Shown: positions 61,775 to 64,000 of the stretch, in pieces
Position numbering within the stretch: the first letter of the stretch is position 1
Layout: the number at the start of each line of letters is the position of its first letter
Assembly (NCBI RefSeq): GCF_900112195.1
Contig: NZ_FOKR01000014.1
Coordinates: 1-64,000, forward strand
Source: Butyrivibrio sp. YAB3001
GTDB taxonomy: Bacteria; Bacillota; Clostridia; Lachnospirales; Lachnospiraceae
Direction of reading: 5' to 3'
DNA: 64,000 nucleotides
The notes under the pieces: model-generated
Told to the model about the DNA's origin: nothing
The model's database searches: none
What the model saw: the letters and a program-made list of their open reading frames with translations, nothing else
Program-made: the position numbers and the translations under genes

Positions 61775-64000
61775 ATGAAGTTAAATGATGTATTGGAGTT
61801 TAGAAAAGATTTGTTTTTTGAAGGCGCTGTTCAGGCGGATTGGTTTTATATGCCTGAAAAGTCTTCAAAAGTAGCAGAAAACTTTGTATTCCATGGCAGC
61901 GAATACTATGGGGTAGATAACGCTGGACTGGGTAGCAGAGCGAGAATTGATACTATCAGTTTAGTTGAGAAGCTGCTAAATAAGCTGTCGGATGAAAATG
62001 AAAATGGGCTTTCTCTGGCTATTGCGGATTATGGAACAGGAAAGTCGCATTTGGCAGTGACGTTAGCACATATTTTATCAGGTGCAGATTATCAGCCGGA
62101 AACATATAATGCTGTATTGAGCAATATATCTGCTATTGATAAAAATGCTGGAAAGCGCATTGAAAACTTGAGCAAAGGTAAAAACTTTGTGATGGTAATA
62201 AACGGAATGAGAGATTTTAATCTTCATTCTGAGATTTTGAAAGCAGCACAGAAGAGTCTAAAGCTTTATGGACTATCAGATGAGAAGCTTAAGAAGCTCA
62301 ATAGGGCTCTTGAGACGGCTGAGACATTTTTTGATATTAACAAAAACGTTCAGATTAAGGAATTTGAAAAGGCAGCTAAAAAGCATGGCTGGAGCGAGAA
62401 TGGAGAGGAATTATTAGAAAAAATTAGTTCCCAGCTTATGGTCGATGATGAGTGCTTTGACATCGTTAATGATGTTTACAGTAAAATGACCGGTCAGGAA
62501 ATACGATGGGATGAAGGCATTTCTGCTGGAGCAATATTAGAGTTGCTAGTATCTGAATATTGCGGAATGAATGGTGATTTTGACCATGTTATCATTCTTT
62601 TTGACGAATTTGGAAGATTTTTGGAGTATGCATCTGGAGTTAATCCTGCAAAAAGCGGTGACTCTGCGCTACAGCAGATTTTTGAGATGACGCAAAATGC
62701 AGACGGGGCTTTGCATATCATAAACTTTATTCAAAATGATATAAAGCAGTATCTTCAAAGAATAGATCAGACTACAAATGTGGGAAGATATATTGGAAGA
62801 TATGATGCTAGTGATAAGTATTATATATCGTCTAACCTAGAAACAGTATTTGCAAATCTTATTCGTAGAAAAGATGCGGATGCATTTGCACAGTGTGTAG
62901 TGAAATGGCAAGACGAAAATGAGAGCACGTGGAAAGAGACTTTTGAGTTATTAAATAAGTGGGTCAATACAAAGGGGATGTGGCACGACTATGCACTTTT
63001 TAGGAAGGTTATAGTCGAGGGAATATATCCTATGCATCCTATAGCGACTTTTATGCTTACTCAGTTATCTGATTATCTTCAGAATAGATCGTCACTCATG
63101 CTTATTAGCAGGTATATTACTGATTATTCAGAAGCTACTATGGATAAAGAACCAGTAGTAATCATGCCTGAAACATTGATGTTAGGGGATCTTTATGTAG
63201 AAATGCTCGCAGCAGAGCAAGATGGTAAACAGCAATCTCAGCAGTGTATCCGATATGACAACGTTCTTAGAAAATATGGGGATAAACTATCGGAAAAGTC
63301 TATGATGGTTCTGAGATCTAATTTGATTGTCAGAATCCTTAGATTTAGGACCACGAGTTATGACGATGCTAAATTAGCTATTTCTATCTGCTCAGGATTG
63401 AGCATGGATGAGATAACACAAGAATTAAAGTGGCTCGAAGACGAGTATGCTGTATTGGGCTTTGATGACCGAAATAACTGTTTTGATTTCATGGAAGAAT
63501 CAAACGGTGCATATGAGTTCAAGGTATTGAAAAAAAGACTCATGGCCAAGAAGGAAGTTGATAGTAGCCTGATAATTAGTGAAAAGATTCAAGATCTTGC
63601 TGGAATAAGAGAGCTACAGACTACCAATTATGCAACAAAACATAAAATAACAACTTGCGAGTGGCTATATCAGCAAGAAATGTATCCTATAGAGAATTTT
63701 ACCGTTAGTAGGGTTAAGGCATATATTGATGCATGGAAAAAAGCCAAGAATACAATAACTCCTAAGGGTAAGTTAGTTTGGCTTTATTTAAATAAAGAAA
63801 CAGATCCAGATATTGTTGAAAAGTCAAAAGAATTGGTAAAACAATGTGAAGATATGCCAATTATCTTTATGCTGCTGAATGACGCAGAAAATAGGCTACT
63901 CAATACGCTTCTTGAATATTCTGTACTAGATGAAATTGATTTAGATACTAGAAAAAAATATGAACGCCATTTCAATGACGATTACAGTCAGGCAGAAAGT
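61775..64000 (+). CDS. Second SspC/BrxC-like ATPase, 3' end outside window
   Basis: The frame is open from ATG 61775 (TAGGAGATG upstream) to the last base, giving at least 742 residues. Walker A is ADYGTGKSH near 84-92, and Walker B is HVIILFDEFGRFLE. The FDEF phrase and the G-x-G-K-S-H loop are shared with the 47657 protein, while the rest is diverged. It follows the second DUF4007-like gene exactly as sspC follows sspB. It may be BrxC-type, but no other BREX gene is in the window. Confidence 0.8.
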   Translation, partial: MKLNDVLEFRKDLFFEGAVQADWFYMPEKSSKVAENFVFHGSEYYGVDNAGLGSRARIDTISLVEKLLNKLSDENENGLSLAIADYGTGKSHLAVTLAHILSGADYQPETYNAVLSNISAIDKNAGKRIENLSKGKNFVMVINGMRDFNLHSEILKAAQKSLKLYGLSDEKLKKLNRALETAETFFDINKNVQIKEFEKAAKKHGWSENGEELLEKISSQLMVDDECFDIVNDVYSKMTGQEIRWDEGISAGAILELLVSEYCGMNGDFDHVIILFDEFGRFLEYASGVNPAKSGDSALQQIFEMTQNADGALHIINFIQNDIKQYLQRIDQTTNVGRYIGRYDASDKYYISSNLETVFANLIRRKDADAFAQCVVKWQDENESTWKETFELLNKWVNTKGMWHDYALFRKVIVEGIYPMHPIATFMLTQLSDYLQNRSSLMLISRYITDYSEATMDKEPVVIMPETLMLGDLYVEMLAAEQDGKQQSQQCIRYDNVLRKYGDKLSEKSMMVLRSNLIVRILRFRTTSYDDAKLAISICSGLSMDEITQELKWLEDEYAVLGFDDRNNCFDFMEESNGAYEFKVLKKRLMAKKEVDSSLIISEKIQDLAGIRELQTTNYATKHKITTCEWLYQQEMYPIENFTVSRVKAYIDAWKKAKNTITPKGKLVWLYLNKETDPDIVEKSKELVKQCEDMPIIFMLLNDAENRLLNTLLEYSVLDEIDLDTRKKYERHFNDDYSQAES

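Noticed and set aside
47657..64000. BREX system
   Set aside because: The giant ATPases resemble BrxC, but no PglX methylase, PglZ, BrxA/B or BrxL-like gene is present, while a DndC-type enzyme and cysteine desulfurase are.
1..64000. tRNA or rRNA genes, integrase and attachment sites
   Set aside because: I looked for tRNA-like stems with T-loop sequence, tyrosine or serine recombinases and flanking direct repeats, and saw none in the window.

Overview
The window looks like part of a large plasmid or chromid (or, less likely, an integrated conjugative element) of a Lachnospiraceae bacterium of the Butyrivibrio/Pseudobutyrivibrio type. This rests on the AT-rich Firmicute composition, strong AGGAGG-type ribosome binding sites, tandem DUF5688 proteins, and a Maff2/PrgI/CD1107/CD1845-type conjugation module. 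No integrase, resolvase or transposase gene, tRNA, rRNA or CRISPR array is visible. A RepA-type initiator with 23-bp iterons inside its own gene, followed by parA and parB, argues for autonomous replication.

Layout. (1) 1-4120: accessory genes: VanZ-like fragment, a GHKL kinase remnant, a YHGS-type protein, a GNAT acetyltransferase, a membrane protein, an XRE regulator, and an uncharacterised acidic protein. (2) 4121-11895: a peptide/nickel-type ABC importer operon with a methyltransferase and a DUF4198-like protein, convergent with an aspartoacylase-like gene. The block is bounded by a shared 19-nt GC-rich motif and by a 226-bp duplication of the end of the preceding gene. (3) 11900-17800: maintenance module: two DUF5688 proteins, two Cys-rich small proteins, RepA, ParA, ParB. 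(4) 17794-31500: conjugation module: PcfB, VirD4, Maff2, VirB6, PrgI, VirB4, NlpC/P60 hydrolase, DUF4315, CD1107-type, MobC, CD1845-type, MOBP relaxase, SSB, ArdC-like metallopeptidase, closed by a strong terminator. (5) 31650-33540: MerR regulator, DEDDh exonuclease and a tiny acidic protein. (6) 33580-37460: a compact peptide natural-product locus: promoter, Cys-rich precursor peptide, radical SAM/SPASM maturase and a shortened UvrA-like ATPase. (7) 37500-43270: DUF4298, phosphoesterase and DPDNG proteins, two tiny genes, then a Sel1-repeat/J-domain/HIRAN operon and an orphan. (8) 43275-64000: short tandem repeats, an NYN-type nuclease gene, then a nine-gene co-directional operon for DNA phosphorothioation and linked restriction.

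The last operon is the main find. It encodes a DndC/SspD-type sulfurtransferase with added zinc ribbons and a ferredoxin tail, a DUF4007 (SspB-like) protein, a giant SspC/BrxC-like ATPase, a cysteine desulfurase, and three proteins in DptF-DptG-DptH order. The DptH-like protein carries a PD-(D/E)XK-like motif beside a HerA-type motor. A second, divergent DUF4007-like/ATPase pair follows and runs off the window. It therefore combines Ssp-type single-strand modification genes with a Dnd-type FGH restriction block. Functions here are inferred from motifs and gene order; no similarity search was run.
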